Shown: positions 20,418 to 32,379, counted from the stretch's first letter. The stretch: DNA of 64,000 bases from Pseudomonas sp. AFG_SD02_1510_Pfu_092 (GCF_003331055.1 NZ_PUQD01000003.1:98309-162308), one strand, 5' to 3'. Notes: a model not told the origin generated them from the letters alone. Translations and numbers: made by a program.

Positions 20418-21179
20418 TCAACAGCGCGGCAGGTTGCGCACCACGTTCAGCGCCGCGCTGCTCTGGGCCACAGGCATGATTTCGATGGTGTTGATGTTCA
20501 CATGCGCCGGCTGTTCGGCAATCCAGGCCACCGTGGCGGCAATGTCCTCGGGCAGGATGGCCTCTACGTCGCGATACAAGGCCTGCACGGCATCCAGGTC
20601 ACCGTTCAGGCGCACCAGCGAGAAATCGGTGCCCGAGCACAGCCCCGGCTCGATGTTGCTCACCCGCACGCGAGTGCCCGCGAGGTCGGCGCGCAGGTTG
20701 AGGCTGAACTGCCGGACAAAGGCCTTGCTGGCGCCATATACGTTACCGCCCGGGTAAGGGTAGGTGCCGGCGATCGAGCCGATGTTGATGATCATGCCGC
20801 TGTCGGCTTCCACCATCTGCGGCAGGATCTTGTGGGTGACCATGGCCAGGCCGGTGATGTTGGTGTCGATCATCCGCTGCCAGTTTTCTGCGCTGCTGGC
20901 CTGGGCACGGTCTACGCCCAGCGCCAGCCCGGCGTTGTTGACCAGCAGGTCGATCTGCAGCGAAGCATCGCGAATCTGCCCGACTGCCGCCTCGAGCGAT
21001 GCCGGGTCGGTCACATCGAGTGCCAGCGGAATGAAGTTGACGCCCAGTTCGGCTTCCAGCACCTGCAGTTTGTCCATGCGCCGGGCGCCACCGATCACGC
21101 GGTAGCCTTTGCCGATCAGGGTACGGCAGATGGCGCGGCCAAAGCCCGAGGAGGCGCCGGTTACGAATGCGGTTTTCAT
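20418..21179 (-). CDS. Short-chain dehydrogenase, YdfG-like
   Basis: The 253-residue protein is a classical SDR: TGASSGFG at 7-14, NNAG at 81-84, Asn108, and the catalytic Ser135, Tyr148 and Lys152 in GSIAGTYPYPGGNVYGASK. GARRMDK after beta-2 carries basic residues that suggest NADP. The overall pattern resembles YdfG, which oxidises 3-hydroxy acids including serine and allo-threonine. It lies 22 bases after the TSUP gene and is the last of three minus-strand genes that begin with the dioxygenase at 23044. This suggests that it oxidises a hydroxylated product of that enzyme, which is inference. Confidence 0.88.
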   Translation of the reverse strand: MKTAFVTGASSGFGRAICRTLIGKGYRVIGGARRMDKLQVLEAELGVNFIPLALDVTDPASLEAAVGQIRDASLQIDLLVNNAGLALGVDRAQASSAENWQRMIDTNITGLAMVTHKILPQMVEADSGMIINIGSIAGTYPYPGGNVYGASKAFVRQFSLNLRADLAGTRVRVSNIEPGLCSGTDFSLVRLNGDLDAVQALYRDVEAILPEDIAATVAWIAEQPAHVNINTIEIMPVAQSSAALNVVRNLPRC

Positions 21180-21201
21180 CAGTTTTCTCCTATGGATGGG
21201 G

Positions 21202-21987
21202 TCAGGCCAGGTACTTCACGCCCAGGCTGGTGAACAGGCAGAGCATCGAGAACACCAGCACCTTGCGCACCACTTCGTTGCCCTTGCGCAGGGCCAGGGC
21301 GCTGCCCAGGTGGTTGCCGAGGATGTTGCAGGCCACCAGCGGCAAGGCCAGCAGGTAGACGACCTTGCCGGCCATGATGAAGGCCACCAGGGCGCCGATG
21401 TTGGATGCAAAGTTGAAGGTCTTGGAGTTGGCCGAGCTGGAAACCAGGTCCATGCGCAGCAGGTAATGGAAGGCGATGATGAACATGCTGCCGGTACCAG
21501 GGCCGAAGAAGCCGTCATAGAAACCGATGGCCAGGCAGGTCAGCGGAACCACGGTGAACAGCATGCGCGATGAGAGTTCGCGCTCTTCGACCGGGCGATC
21601 CTTGGGCGTGAGGAAGATGAGGATGCCCAGCGGGATCAGCGCCAGGATGATCTTGCCTACGGTTTCCTGGGAGATCGACACGATCAGGTGTGCGCCCAGG
21701 TAGGCACCGAGCAGCGAAAACGGCACGCCGACCAGCGCCACCTGCCAGACCATCTTGCTGTTGGCCAGGAAGTTGCGAATGGCCGCCAGGGTGCCAAGGG
21801 TACTGACCAGTTTTTCCTGGCCGAGCGCCACTTGCGGCGGCATGCCGACCAGCAGGAAGCCCGGCACTAGGAACAGCCCGCCGCCCCCGGCGATGCTATC
21901 GACGAAGCCGGCGACGAAGGCAATCGCGCCCAGCATGAGGATCGCCAGCAGCCAGTGTTCCGCCCAAAAAGCGCCTAACAGTTCCAT
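21202..21987 (-). CDS. TSUP (TauE/SafE) family permease, copy 2
   Basis: The 261-residue protein has about 8 hydrophobic helices and the two family repeats VAGFVDSIAGGGGLFLVPGF and AIGFYDGFFGPGTGS. It probably exports a small organic anion or sulfur compound. The gene lies between the dioxygenase (31 bases upstream) and the SDR (22 bases downstream) on the same strand, so all three look like one operon. It differs widely in sequence from the other TSUP gene at 6654, so the two are not a recent duplication. Confidence 0.88.
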   Translation of the reverse strand: MELLGAFWAEHWLLAILMLGAIAFVAGFVDSIAGGGGLFLVPGFLLVGMPPQVALGQEKLVSTLGTLAAIRNFLANSKMVWQVALVGVPFSLLGAYLGAHLIVSISQETVGKIILALIPLGILIFLTPKDRPVEERELSSRMLFTVVPLTCLAIGFYDGFFGPGTGSMFIIAFHYLLRMDLVSSSANSKTFNFASNIGALVAFIMAGKVVYLLALPLVACNILGNHLGSALALRKGNEVVRKVLVFSMLCLFTSLGVKYLA

Positions 21988-22018
21988 AAAAATGCTTCCG
22001 TCGAGTCAGTGAAAGGGA

Positions 22019-23044
22019 TCAGGAGAGAACTTCGTAGAGATGGTCGGCCCGGGCGAAGTACACCCGGTTCAGGTCGTTGACCGCGAACAGGCGCAACAGC
22101 CAGCGGTCGGCGCCATCGTTCTGCGGCTCGAAACCGTCGCGGGCATGCAGCACGCGCTGGTTCTTGAAGATCATGAAGTCGCCCGGCAGCAACAGGTGCG
22201 GCTCATCGAAGCGGCGGGTTTCCAGTACGCCGCGCAGGCTGCCCAGGGCCTGCTCGGCGCGCAGGTTCAGGCCGTGGGTGTTCTCGCTGTCGAAGCGGCA
22301 CAGCCATTCACCAGCGTGGCCACGCACCAGAACCGGCAACTCTGCGGTGCAACGACGCTTGCCGGTGAACGAGTCCGGGCGGCGAATTTCGAATTGCGGC
22401 AGGCACAGCTCACGCACGGTCGATGCAGGCAGCGCCCCGACTACCGCATCGAGGTTGACCAGCGTGGTGCTGATCCGCGGGTCGCAGCGCATGCCGAAGA
22501 ACGACAGGTACTCCGGGCAGCAGGAAGCGCTGGCCAGTGGCTCCGAAGACAGCGGCAGGTCCGGGTTATCCACATGGTAGGAAAAGCGCAGCCGCGAACC
22601 ATGGGAACTCTTGTGACTGGAAGAATTGCGCGACGGGATCACATGGCGGAACAGGCGGCCATCGTTCTCACCTTCATAAACAACCGGGTTGATGCCCATC
22701 AGGCTCTGCATGGTCAGGCTGACCAGGCAGGCAATGGGCGTGCTCCGTGGGCTGAGTACACCGGAATAGGGCGTGGGTGGGATGTCCTGATCACGGGGGC
22801 AGTTGCGCACGATCATGCTGGTGAGGTGCGGGTCTTCGACGAAGCCACGGATGCGCTGGCACAGGGCCTTCCCCAGCACTTCCTGCGCCTGGTCCTTGAG
22901 CTGTGGATAAAGTTCTTTGCTCGTCTCGAAATCGAGCGGGGTGTTGTTCAGCAGGGTTTGCCAGGCGCTGGAGATGACCCAGGGCAGGCGGATCTCGAGT
23001 GAGGTCTGAGGCTCGGCCCCTTGTTGCAGGTGTGCGCTTTCCAT
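22019..23044 (-). CDS. 2-oxoglutarate/Fe(II) dioxygenase, clavaminate-synthase/TauD-like
   Basis: The 341-residue protein has the iron triad His157-x-Asp159 (SYHVDNPD) and His300 (NQRVLHARDGF), with Arg314 or Arg318 as the likely 2-oxoglutarate anchor. NCPRDQDIPPTPYSG, the S-S-x-K-S-S-H-G-S run before the triad and the total length recall the clavaminate-synthase-like amino-acid hydroxylases (AsnO, VioC, lysine hydroxylases). Those use HxE at the triad where this has HxD. It is the first gene of the operon with the TSUP permease and the SDR and is divergent from a MocR regulator. Substrate is not known; a free amino acid is my inference. Confidence 0.82.
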   Translation of the reverse strand: MESAHLQQGAEPQTSLEIRLPWVISSAWQTLLNNTPLDFETSKELYPQLKDQAQEVLGKALCQRIRGFVEDPHLTSMIVRNCPRDQDIPPTPYSGVLSPRSTPIACLVSLTMQSLMGINPVVYEGENDGRLFRHVIPSRNSSSHKSSHGSRLRFSYHVDNPDLPLSSEPLASASCCPEYLSFFGMRCDPRISTTLVNLDAVVGALPASTVRELCLPQFEIRRPDSFTGKRRCTAELPVLVRGHAGEWLCRFDSENTHGLNLRAEQALGSLRGVLETRRFDEPHLLLPGDFMIFKNQRVLHARDGFEPQNDGADRWLLRLFAVNDLNRVYFARADHLYEVLS

Positions 23045-23181
23045 TTCGAGTGATATTCCGTTGAGCTGGCTTGAGGCCGTCGGTGTCGTGCTAAGCCGGG
23101 CAGAGGCGGCAGACGTTGTATTTTTTGAAGCCGTTCACAGCTGTGCGATGGCAGCGCTGAAAGCCGCTGGGGCATTCGCAC

Positions 23182-23395
23182 ATTGCATCGACTCAATCAT
23201 TGTAATTACAAAACTTGAGTCGATTCAATCCATTTCCAAAGGTGCAAAAACACCTGATTGCATCGAATCAATCAACTTATTGATTTCAAAAGATTTCTAC
23301 TCCTCTTGCCAAGCAACACGTGCTCTTCAGAAGAGACCGTCGCTTCGCGGACGAGTAGCTGATACCGAATAAGACAAACAAGGAACGACTCAATC
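23182..23395. promoter_or_regulatory. Operator array between the dioxygenase and mocR-type genes
   Basis: The 441-base divergent gap (23045-23485) holds no gene but a striking set of related sites. Arms CGACTCAA (23189-23196) and TTGAGTCG (23215-23222) share their exact centre with the perfect palindrome TTGTAATTACAA (23200-23211), and imperfect pairing extends the dyad to 23182-23229. The left half, ATTGCATCGACTCAATC (23182-23198), recurs as a direct repeat with one mismatch at 23257-23273. A fourth half-site, CGACTCAATC, lies at 23386-23395. MocR regulators typically bind combinations of direct and inverted half-sites like these. Confidence 0.75.
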
Positions 23396-23485
23396 GGGGC
23401 AATTTACCCGTAAGAAAACACAATTACTTCCATCAGACCTTTCGTGCTAGGCTTCCGCGTTCTCGCAGATTCTGGTGCCATTTCT

Positions 23486-24886
23486 ATGTGGGTTCCTCAC
23501 TACAGCGACCTGGCGCAGCCGGTCTACCTGATGATCGCCGACGCCTTGGAGCAGGACATTGGCAGTGGCCGGCTGGTGGCTGGCGAACGCTTGCCGACAC
23601 TCAAGGACCTAGCCGAGTCCCTGAACGTGACCCCCGGCACCATCGGCCGCGCCTATGACGAAGCCGCCAAACGCGGCCTGGTGGTGGGTGAAGTCGGCCG
23701 CGGCACGTTCGTGCTGCAGCAACGGCAGCTACAAGGGTCTACCCCTGTGCCGGCCGCACCGTCGAAGCCTGCAACCGCGCAGCGTGAGAGTGGCCAGATC
23801 GACCTGTCGATCATCAAGCCCAACGATGCCCACATGACCGACTGGCTGCGCGGGGCCATAAACGAGCTGGCCGCCTCGCCAGACCTGGGGCAGGTACTCG
23901 ATTACGTCACCGAGGGCGGTCACGCAACCCACAAGCAGGCCGGTGCCGCCTGGATCCAGCGCTGGCTGCCCGAGGCGCGCTGGCAGCAAGTAGTGCTCAC
24001 TTCAGGTGCCCAGCACGGCCTGCTGGTGGCCATCAGCAGCCTGTCGAAAAGTGACGATGTGGTGCTGTGCGAGTCGTTCTGCTACCCAGGCATCATCTCC
24101 CTGGCGCACAGCATGGGCCGCCGCCTGCGCGGCGTAGCCATGGACGAGCACGGCCTGATTCCCGAGGCATTGCGTGCGGCCTGTGTGGAACACCGCCCTT
24201 CCCTCCTGGTGTGCGTCACCACCCACCAGAACCCGACCAATTCGATCATGCCCCACGCACGGCGCCAGGCTATCGCCGAGATCGCCCGAGAGTTCGACTT
24301 GTTCATCGTTGATGACGATATCTACGGCTTCCTCGAGCCCGCACCGGATTACCAGCCACTGGCCGCTTATGCGCCCGAGCGCTCGGTGTACCTCACCAGC
24401 CTGTCCAAGAGCGTATTGCCGGCGCTGCGCATCGGCTATCTGTACGCCCCACCGCAAACCCTCTCGCGGCTGTCGTCGATGGTCCGCAGCAGTGTCTGGA
24501 TGCCGTCACCGCTGATGGCGCAACTGGCCAGCAACCTGATCAACAGCGGCATGGCCGACCAACTGGTGCGGGTTCAACAGGAAGAAGCAGCCGCGCGCCA
24601 GCAAATGGCCCGGGAGATTCTTGGCAAGTACAAGATCCGCAGTCAGCCGAACAGCTTCCATATCTGGCTGGAGTTGCCAGAGCCATGGACCAGCGACGAA
24701 TTCGCCAACCTGGCGCGCAACAACGGCGTCACGGTAGTCAGTGGCAGCCAGTTCCTGCCAGAACGCAGCCACGCCACCTGCGGCGTACGCATCGCCTTGA
24801 TGGCGCCCAAGCGCGAGGAATTGGGTTTTGCCTTGACCAAGCTGGTCAGCTTGCTGGATTCGCCGGAGCCGCGGTTGTTCTATTGA
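23486..24886 (+). CDS. MocR-type regulator (GntR DNA-binding domain fused to PLP aminotransferase fold)
   Basis: The 466-residue protein has a GntR winged helix at about residues 8-78 (PVYLMIADALEQDI, GERLPTLKDLAESLNVTPGT). A linker follows, then a fold-type I aminotransferase domain with the THQNPTN stretch, FIVDDDIYGFLE and the PLP lysine Lys308 in YLTSLSKSVLPALRIGY. MocR proteins use PLP to sense amino acids or amines. The ATG at 23486 is preferred; a GTG at 23444 would add 14 residues outside the family. It is divergent from the dioxygenase operon and is probably its regulator and its own. Confidence 0.9.
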   Translation: MWVPHYSDLAQPVYLMIADALEQDIGSGRLVAGERLPTLKDLAESLNVTPGTIGRAYDEAAKRGLVVGEVGRGTFVLQQRQLQGSTPVPAAPSKPATAQRESGQIDLSIIKPNDAHMTDWLRGAINELAASPDLGQVLDYVTEGGHATHKQAGAAWIQRWLPEARWQQVVLTSGAQHGLLVAISSLSKSDDVVLCESFCYPGIISLAHSMGRRLRGVAMDEHGLIPEALRAACVEHRPSLLVCVTTHQNPTNSIMPHARRQAIAEIAREFDLFIVDDDIYGFLEPAPDYQPLAAYAPERSVYLTSLSKSVLPALRIGYLYAPPQTLSRLSSMVRSSVWMPSPLMAQLASNLINSGMADQLVRVQQEEAAARQQMAREILGKYKIRSQPNSFHIWLELPEPWTSDEFANLARNNGVTVVSGSQFLPERSHATCGVRIALMAPKREELGFALTKLVSLLDSPEPRLFY

Positions 24887-24943
24887 AGCGCTGGCTGATT
24901 GGACCCACCCTCACAGGATTGCGCCATAGCAGTAACCCACGCG

Positions 24944-25034
24944 CCCTGTGGGAGCGGGCATGCCCGCGAACACCGGTGTAGCCGGTGCCAGGCACTGTGT
25001 TGGATTCTTCGCGGGCACGCCCGCTCCCACAGGG
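24944..25034. repeat. Inverted REP pair between the MocR-type gene and ssb
   Basis: Two facing CGCGGG-type REP units, 24944-24970 and 25005-25034, share the CCCTGTGGGAGCGGGC core. Between them is a second small dyad, CACCGG-TGTAG-CCGGTG. The 331-base space between the convergent mocR-type gene and ssb otherwise holds only the ssb terminator. Confidence 0.88.
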
Positions 25035-25154
25035 TACGTGCCATTGCATATAAAAAAGCCTCATCACCAAATGGTGGGAATTAGCACCGGTGATGTGCTC
25101 GCCGGGAGATAGGCTCAAGGCAGCCCTCACCTTCTCTTCTGGCATTCCCCACAA

Positions 25155-25184
25155 ATGAAAAACCCAGGGCAACTCTGCCCTGGG
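25155..25184 (-). terminator. Intrinsic terminator of ssb
   Basis: On the minus strand, CCCAGGGC (25184-25177) pairs with GCCCTGGG (25170-25163) over a 6-base loop, followed by TTTTTCATTT. It lies 33 bases after the ssb stop. Confidence 0.88.
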
Positions 25185-25217
25185 CTTCTGGTCTTGTCAG
25201 ACGCCTAACCGTTCAAA

Positions 25218-25760
25218 TCAGAACGGAATATCGTCATCGAAGCTGTCGAAGTCAGCCGCCGGCTGCGGGGCTGGCTGCTGCGGTGCCGGGCGCTGCGGAG
25301 CCTGCTGCGGACGCGGAGCCTGCTGGCGTGGAGCCTGGTTGTACTGTTGCTGCTGGCCGCCACCGTAGTTGCCGCCACCCTGGTTGTACGGGTCACCGCC
25401 CTGCTGCTGACCCTGTGGGCGACCGCCGAGCAACTGCATGGTGCCGTTGATGTCGACGATGATTTCGGTGGTGTAGCGCTTGATACCGTCTTTTTCCCAT
25501 TCGCGGGTCTGCAGCTTGCCTTCGATGTAGCACTGCGAACCCTTGCGCAGGTATTCGCCGGCAATTTCGGCAACCTTGCCGAACAGCGACACACGGTGCC
25601 ACTCGGTACGCTCGACCTTCTGGCCCGACTGCTTGTCGGTCCACTGCTCGCTGGTGGCCAGGCTCAGGTTGGTCACGGCGTTACCGTTGGGCAGGTAGCG
25701 GACTTCGGGATCCTGGCCACAGGTGCCGACCAGAATGACTTTGTTAACCCCACGGGCCAT
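25218..25760 (-). CDS. ssb: Single-stranded DNA-binding protein
   Basis: The 180-residue protein has the N-terminal OB fold (about 1-110; [36 protein letters not shown]), then a Gln/Pro/Gly-rich linker. It ends with the acidic tip [11 protein letters not shown], which recruits repair and replication proteins. It works as a tetramer coating single-stranded DNA. AGGAGAACG precedes the ATG, only 9 bases after the MFS gene, so the two are co-transcribed. uvrA is divergent just beyond, keeping the ssb-uvrA neighbourhood also seen in E. coli but with the MFS gene between. Confidence 0.97.
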   Translation of the reverse strand: MARGVNKVILVGTCGQDPEVRYLPNGNAVTNLSLATSEQWTDKQSGQKVERTEWHRVSLFGKVAEIAGEYLRKGSQCYIEGKLQTREWEKDGIKRYTTEIIVDINGTMQLLGGRPQGQQQGGDPYNQGGGNYGGGQQQQYNQAPRQQAPRPQQAPQRPAPQQPAPQPAADFDSFDDDIPF

Positions 25761-25769
25761 AACGTTCTC

Positions 25770-27164
25770 CTAGGCTTCGCACGCCGAAGAGGCCGGGTTC
25801 ACCAGGCGCTCGAGGGTCGTACGGTCCAAAATTTTCGTATCCAGTTTGATATAGATGGCAGCTTCTTCTGCTACCACGACGGCGTCGGTCACACCCGGCA
25901 CGGCCATCAGGCGCTCGGTCAGGCCGGCTTCCCGGACTGCTTCTGGCGTCAGTGGCATGCGCAGGCTGGTCACATAGGGCGGCTCGTTCATGCGCAAGGC
26001 AACGACCAACCAGATGGCACACAGTACCGCACAACCGAGGAACACCATGTTCAGCCCGCCGTGCTGGAACAACCAGCCACCGAGGATTCCTCCCAAGGCA
26101 GCGCCGAGGAACTGGCTGGTGGAGTAAACCCCCATGGCCGTTCCCTTGCCACCTGCAGGCGACACCTTGCTGACCAGCGAAGGCAGCGATGCCTCCAGCA
26201 GGTTGAATGCAGTAAAGAATACCACGGTGCCAATCACCAGTCCGCGCAAACCGTCAGCCCACTGCCAGAAGAACACCTCCACCAGCAGCAACACGCTGAC
26301 CGCGCCAGCCAGCACGCGTTTCATCTTGCGCTTTTTCTCGCCGTAAATGATAAACGGGACCATTGCAAAAAATGAGATGAACAACGCGGTCAGGTATACC
26401 CACCAGTGCTGCTCCTTCGGCAGGCCGCCACGCTCGACGAAAGCCAGCGGCAGCGCGACGAAGCTGGCCATGAGGATGGCGTGGAGGATGAATATGCCCA
26501 CGTCCAGGCGCAGAAGGTCCGGATGACGCAGGGTCGGGCCGATGGCCTGGCGCGCCACGCCCGATTCACGGTGCTGCAGAATGCTGTGGGCATTGGGTAC
26601 GACAAAGGCGATCAGCAGAATGCCGACCAGGGCAAGTCCTGCCGTGGCGAGGAACAATCCTGACAACCCGAAGGCACTGGTCAACAATGGCCCGACGACC
26701 ATGGCGACAGCGAACGACAGGCCGATGCTCATGCCAATCATCGCCATGGCCTTGGTCCGGTGCTGCTCGCGGGTAAGGTCGGACAGCAACGCCATGACCG
26801 CTGCGGAAATCGCCCCGGCCCCCTGCAGGATACGCCCGGCGATTACGCCCCAGATCGAGTCGGCCTGGGCCGCCAGCACACTGCCCAGGGCGAAGATTAC
26901 CAGCCCCAGGTAAATGACCGGCCGGCGGCCGATGCGGTCGGAAATCATCCCGAACGGGATCTGCAGTACGGCCTGGGTCAGGCCATAGGCACCGATGGCC
27001 AGGCCGATCAGCGCAGGCGTGGCGCCGGCCAGGTCCATGCCGTAGGTGGCCAGCACCGGCAAGACCATGAACATGCCCAGCATACGAAAGGCAAAGACCA
27101 GGGCCAGGCCGCCAGCAGCGCGGGTTTCGTCGCCACTCATGCGCTCGTTGTGGGTGTCGTGCAT
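25770..27164 (-). CDS. YajR-like MFS transporter with C-terminal soluble domain
   Basis: The 464-residue protein has 12 hydrophobic helices and MFS motif [17 protein letters not shown]. After the last helix comes a C-terminal soluble part of about 75 residues ([32 protein letters not shown] and onwards). Its beta-alpha-beta pattern recalls the ferredoxin-like YAM domain of E. coli YajR. The substrate of YajR is unknown. The gene is the first of a two-gene operon with ssb and is divergent from uvrA with a 129-base gap. ATGs at 27164 and 27140 are both possible; the first is used. Confidence 0.85.
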   Translation of the reverse strand: MHDTHNERMSGDETRAAGGLALVFAFRMLGMFMVLPVLATYGMDLAGATPALIGLAIGAYGLTQAVLQIPFGMISDRIGRRPVIYLGLVIFALGSVLAAQADSIWGVIAGRILQGAGAISAAVMALLSDLTREQHRTKAMAMIGMSIGLSFAVAMVVGPLLTSAFGLSGLFLATAGLALVGILLIAFVVPNAHSILQHRESGVARQAIGPTLRHPDLLRLDVGIFILHAILMASFVALPLAFVERGGLPKEQHWWVYLTALFISFFAMVPFIIYGEKKRKMKRVLAGAVSVLLLVEVFFWQWADGLRGLVIGTVVFFTAFNLLEASLPSLVSKVSPAGGKGTAMGVYSTSQFLGAALGGILGGWLFQHGGLNMVFLGCAVLCAIWLVVALRMNEPPYVTSLRMPLTPEAVREAGLTERLMAVPGVTDAVVVAEEAAIYIKLDTKILDRTTLERLVNPASSACEA

Positions 27165-27293
27165 GGATTAATCTCGTGTGAACCGGCGGCGATTCTATCA
27201 GTCCGACAGCTTGACGGCATCTACGCGACGCTTTGCCGCGTACTGGCAGCGCGCCGTATACTTCCTTGTTTATGCCCGCCGAGCGAGGCCGCA

Positions 27294-30128
<2,835 letters not shown>

Positions 30129-30134
30129 GGCCAT

Positions 30135-30155
30135 GGGGGCTGCAACGCAGCCCCC
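30135..30155. terminator. Bidirectional terminator between uvrA and bfr
   Basis: GGGGGCTGC (30135-30143) and its mirror GCAGCCCCC, with a 3-base ACG-type loop, are followed by GTCTTTTT on the plus strand. It lies 6 bases after the uvrA stop and 6 bases before the bfr stop, and can serve both convergent genes. Confidence 0.85.
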
Positions 30156-30161
30156 GTCTTT

Positions 30162-30626
30162 TTACATCTGCGACTGCAGGTAATTCTCCAGGCCGATGGC
30201 CTTGATCAGCCCCTGCTGCTTCTCCAGCCAGTAGGTATGATCTTCTTCGGTATCAGCCAGCTGCGCCCGCAGGATGTCGCGGCTGATGTAGTCCTTGTGC
30301 AGTTCGCACAGCTCGATACCTTTGCACAGCGCAGCGCGCACCTTGTACTCGAGCTTCAGGTCAGCCTCGATCATTTCCGGTACGGTAGTGCCCACTTCCA
30401 AGTCGTCCGCACGCATGTCTGGAGTGCCTTCGAGCATGAGGATGCGGCGCATCAGGGCATCGGCGTGCTGCGTTTCTTCTTCCATTTCGTGGTTGATGCG
30501 CTCGTAGAGCTTGGCCAGGCCCCAGTCTTCGTACATACGCGAGTGAATGAAGTACTGGTCGCGTGCTGCCAGTTCGCCCTTCAGCAGCGTGACGAGGTAG
30601 TTGATTACGTCCGGGTGACCTTGCAT
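30162..30626 (-). CDS. bfr: Bacterioferritin
   Basis: The 154-residue protein has the four-helix ferritin pattern: [20 protein letters not shown] gives ferroxidase Glu and the haem-ligand Met52, and [13 protein letters not shown] gives further iron ligands. [13 protein letters not shown] closes the site. It forms 24-mer cages storing iron, with haem between subunits. The ATG at 30626 ([11 protein letters not shown]) matches the family start and has GGAG upstream; an upstream frame to 30716 is rejected. It lies downstream of katA, behind the katA terminator, which fits joint control of iron and peroxide stress. Confidence 0.96.
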   Translation of the reverse strand: MQGHPDVINYLVTLLKGELAARDQYFIHSRMYEDWGLAKLYERINHEMEEETQHADALMRRILMLEGTPDMRADDLEVGTTVPEMIEADLKLEYKVRAALCKGIELCELHKDYISRDILRAQLADTEEDHTYWLEKQQGLIKAIGLENYLQSQM

Positions 30627-30750
30627 CGCCCTGTTTCTCCATGTGAAAACGTCTATGCCACATAGTGTGAACCAGCTTTTGCCTTCGGTCACTGAAAAAC
30701 GCGCAATTAGAAGCAAAAAATCGGTTAAACAGTAGTGATATTCATTGAAA

Positions 30751-30772
30751 AACCGCCCAAATGAGGGCGGTT
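30751..30772 (-). terminator. Intrinsic terminator of katA
   Basis: On the minus strand, AACCGCCC pairs with GGGCGGTT over a 6-base loop and is followed by TTTC. It lies 17 bases after the catalase stop. Confidence 0.85.
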
Positions 30773-30789
30773 CTTCTTATCACTTCGAC

Positions 30790-32229
30790 TTAAGCGAGAT
30801 TGACGCCCAAGGCCTTGGCAATCCCCTCGCCGTAGGCCGGGTCGGCCATGAAGAAGTACTGCAGCTGACGCTGCACGACATCCTCGCTGACCCCTGCCAG
30901 GGTCCCGGCAATGTTGCTGATCAGCAGGGCTTTCTGCTCATCGCTCATCAGGCGGAACAATGCACCGGCGTGGCTGTAGTAGTCGGTGTCCTCGCGGTGG
31001 TCGTAGCGGTCAGCGGAACCATTCAGGGCCAGTGCAGGCTCGGCATGGCGTGGCGACTGCTTGGGCGCATCGCTGTAACTGTTGGGCTCGTAGTTCGGCG
31101 CGCTACCGTAACTGCCGACAGCCATCGACCCATCACGCTGATAGCTGTTGACCGGGCAGCGCGGCGCGTTGACCGGCAGTTGCTGGTGGTTGGTGCCCAC
31201 GCGGTAGCGGTGCGCGTCAGCGTAGGCAAATACCCGACCTTGCAGCATGCGGTCCGGCGACAGACCGACACCCGGTACCATGTTGCTCGGGCCAAACGCA
31301 GCCTGCTCGACCTCAGCGAAGTAGTTGAGCGGGTTGCGGTTGAGTTCCAGCACGCCTACCTCGATCAACGGGTAGTCCTTCTGCGACCAGGTCTTGGTCA
31401 CATCGAAAGGGTTTTCATCACGGCTGGCAGCCTCAGCTTCGCTCATCACCTGGATGCATACAGTCCAGCGCGGGTAATCGCCCCGCTCGATGGCCTCGAA
31501 CAAATCGCGCTGGGCGTAATCCGGGTCAGTGCCAGCCAGGCGTGCGGCGTCTGCCGGAGCAAGGTTCTTGATGCCTTGCTGGGTCTTGAAGTGCCATTTG
31601 ACCCAGGTGCGCTCACCCGCAGCGTTGATCAGGCTATAGGTGTGGCTGCCAAAGCCGTGCATGTGACGGTAGCCATCCGGAATGCCACGATCAGAGAACA
31701 GGATGGTGATCTGGTGCAGCGCCTCCGGGGAGTGCGACCAGAAATCCCACATCATCTGGGCATTCTTCAGGTTCGATTGCGGATGGCGTTTCTGGGTGTG
31801 GATGAAATCCGGAAACTTCAGCGGGTCACGGATGAAGAACACCGGCGTGTTGTTGCCGACGATGTCCCAGTTGCCTTCCTCGGTGTAGAACTTCACGGCA
31901 AAACCGCGCGGGTCGCGTTCGGTATCCGCAGAGCCACGCTCGCCACCAACGGTGGAGAAGCGCAGGAAGGTCTCGGTCTGCTTGCCAATCTGCTCAAACA
32001 GCTTGGCACTGGTGTAGGCGGTGATATCGCGGGTAACGGTAAAGGTGCCATAAGCGCCCGAGCCCTTGGCGTGCACGCGGCGCTCAGGAATGTTCTCGCG
32101 GTTGAAATGGGCAAGCTTCTCGATCAGGTGGAAGTCGTCGAGCAGCAACGGGCCACGCGGGCCGGCGGAACGGGAATTCTGGTTATCGGCTACGGGTGCA
32201 CCGCTGGCGGTGGTGAGAATCTTGCTCAT
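30790..32229 (-). CDS. katA: Catalase KatA (clade 3, small subunit)
   Basis: The 479-residue haem catalase breaks hydrogen peroxide into water and oxygen. It shows the active-site His in [12 protein letters not shown], the Asn in [14 protein letters not shown] and the proximal haem Tyr in [14 protein letters not shown]. There is no signal peptide. The ATG at 32229 has GGAGAG 8 bases upstream; an upstream ATG at 32304 is rejected. A possible OxyR site lies about 80 to 115 bases upstream. bfr follows. Confidence 0.97.
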   Translation of the reverse strand: MSKILTTASGAPVADNQNSRSAGPRGPLLLDDFHLIEKLAHFNRENIPERRVHAKGSGAYGTFTVTRDITAYTSAKLFEQIGKQTETFLRFSTVGGERGSADTERDPRGFAVKFYTEEGNWDIVGNNTPVFFIRDPLKFPDFIHTQKRHPQSNLKNAQMMWDFWSHSPEALHQITILFSDRGIPDGYRHMHGFGSHTYSLINAAGERTWVKWHFKTQQGIKNLAPADAARLAGTDPDYAQRDLFEAIERGDYPRWTVCIQVMSEAEAASRDENPFDVTKTWSQKDYPLIEVGVLELNRNPLNYFAEVEQAAFGPSNMVPGVGLSPDRMLQGRVFAYADAHRYRVGTNHQQLPVNAPRCPVNSYQRDGSMAVGSYGSAPNYEPNSYSDAPKQSPRHAEPALALNGSADRYDHREDTDYYSHAGALFRLMSDEQKALLISNIAGTLAGVSEDVVQRQLQYFFMADPAYGEGIAKALGVNLA

Positions 32230-32306
32230 GGGCTCTCCATATCGGTCTTCAAATGCCGGCTTGGCGGCTGTGGAGAGAGTATTGACGAGCCATGTTACAG
32301 ACACAA

Positions 32307-32343
32307 ATTCATTACATGTCTTGTATCAATAGAAATAAACAAT
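32307..32343. promoter_or_regulatory. Possible OxyR binding site upstream of katA
   Basis: On the minus strand, four quartets spaced by exactly 7 bases, ATTG-N7-CTAT-N7-AGAC-N7-GAAT, match the OxyR pattern ATAG-N7-CTAT-N7-ATAG-N7-CTAT at 11 of 16 positions. The site is in the only intergenic space upstream of katA, which is known to be OxyR-controlled in pseudomonads. The match is partial. Confidence 0.35.
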
Positions 32344-32355
32344 ATATGCAGAAAC

Positions 32356-32379
32356 AAAAAACCGGGCACTAGGCCCGGT
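32356..32379 (-). terminator. Terminator of the alpha operon (after rplQ)
   Basis: On the minus strand, ACCGGGC and GCCCGGT form a 7-bp stem with a 5-base loop (32361-32379), followed by TTTTTTGTTTC. It lies 22 bases after the rplQ stop. Confidence 0.88.

Noticed and set aside
27165..27293. A LexA (SOS) box in the uvrA upstream gap.
   Set aside because: No CTG-N10-CAG pattern is present; the nearest candidates match only one half.
26760..27293. An N-terminal extension of uvrA of about 178 codons.
   Set aside because: It runs antisense through the MFS gene, and the family start lies at the GTG at 27294.
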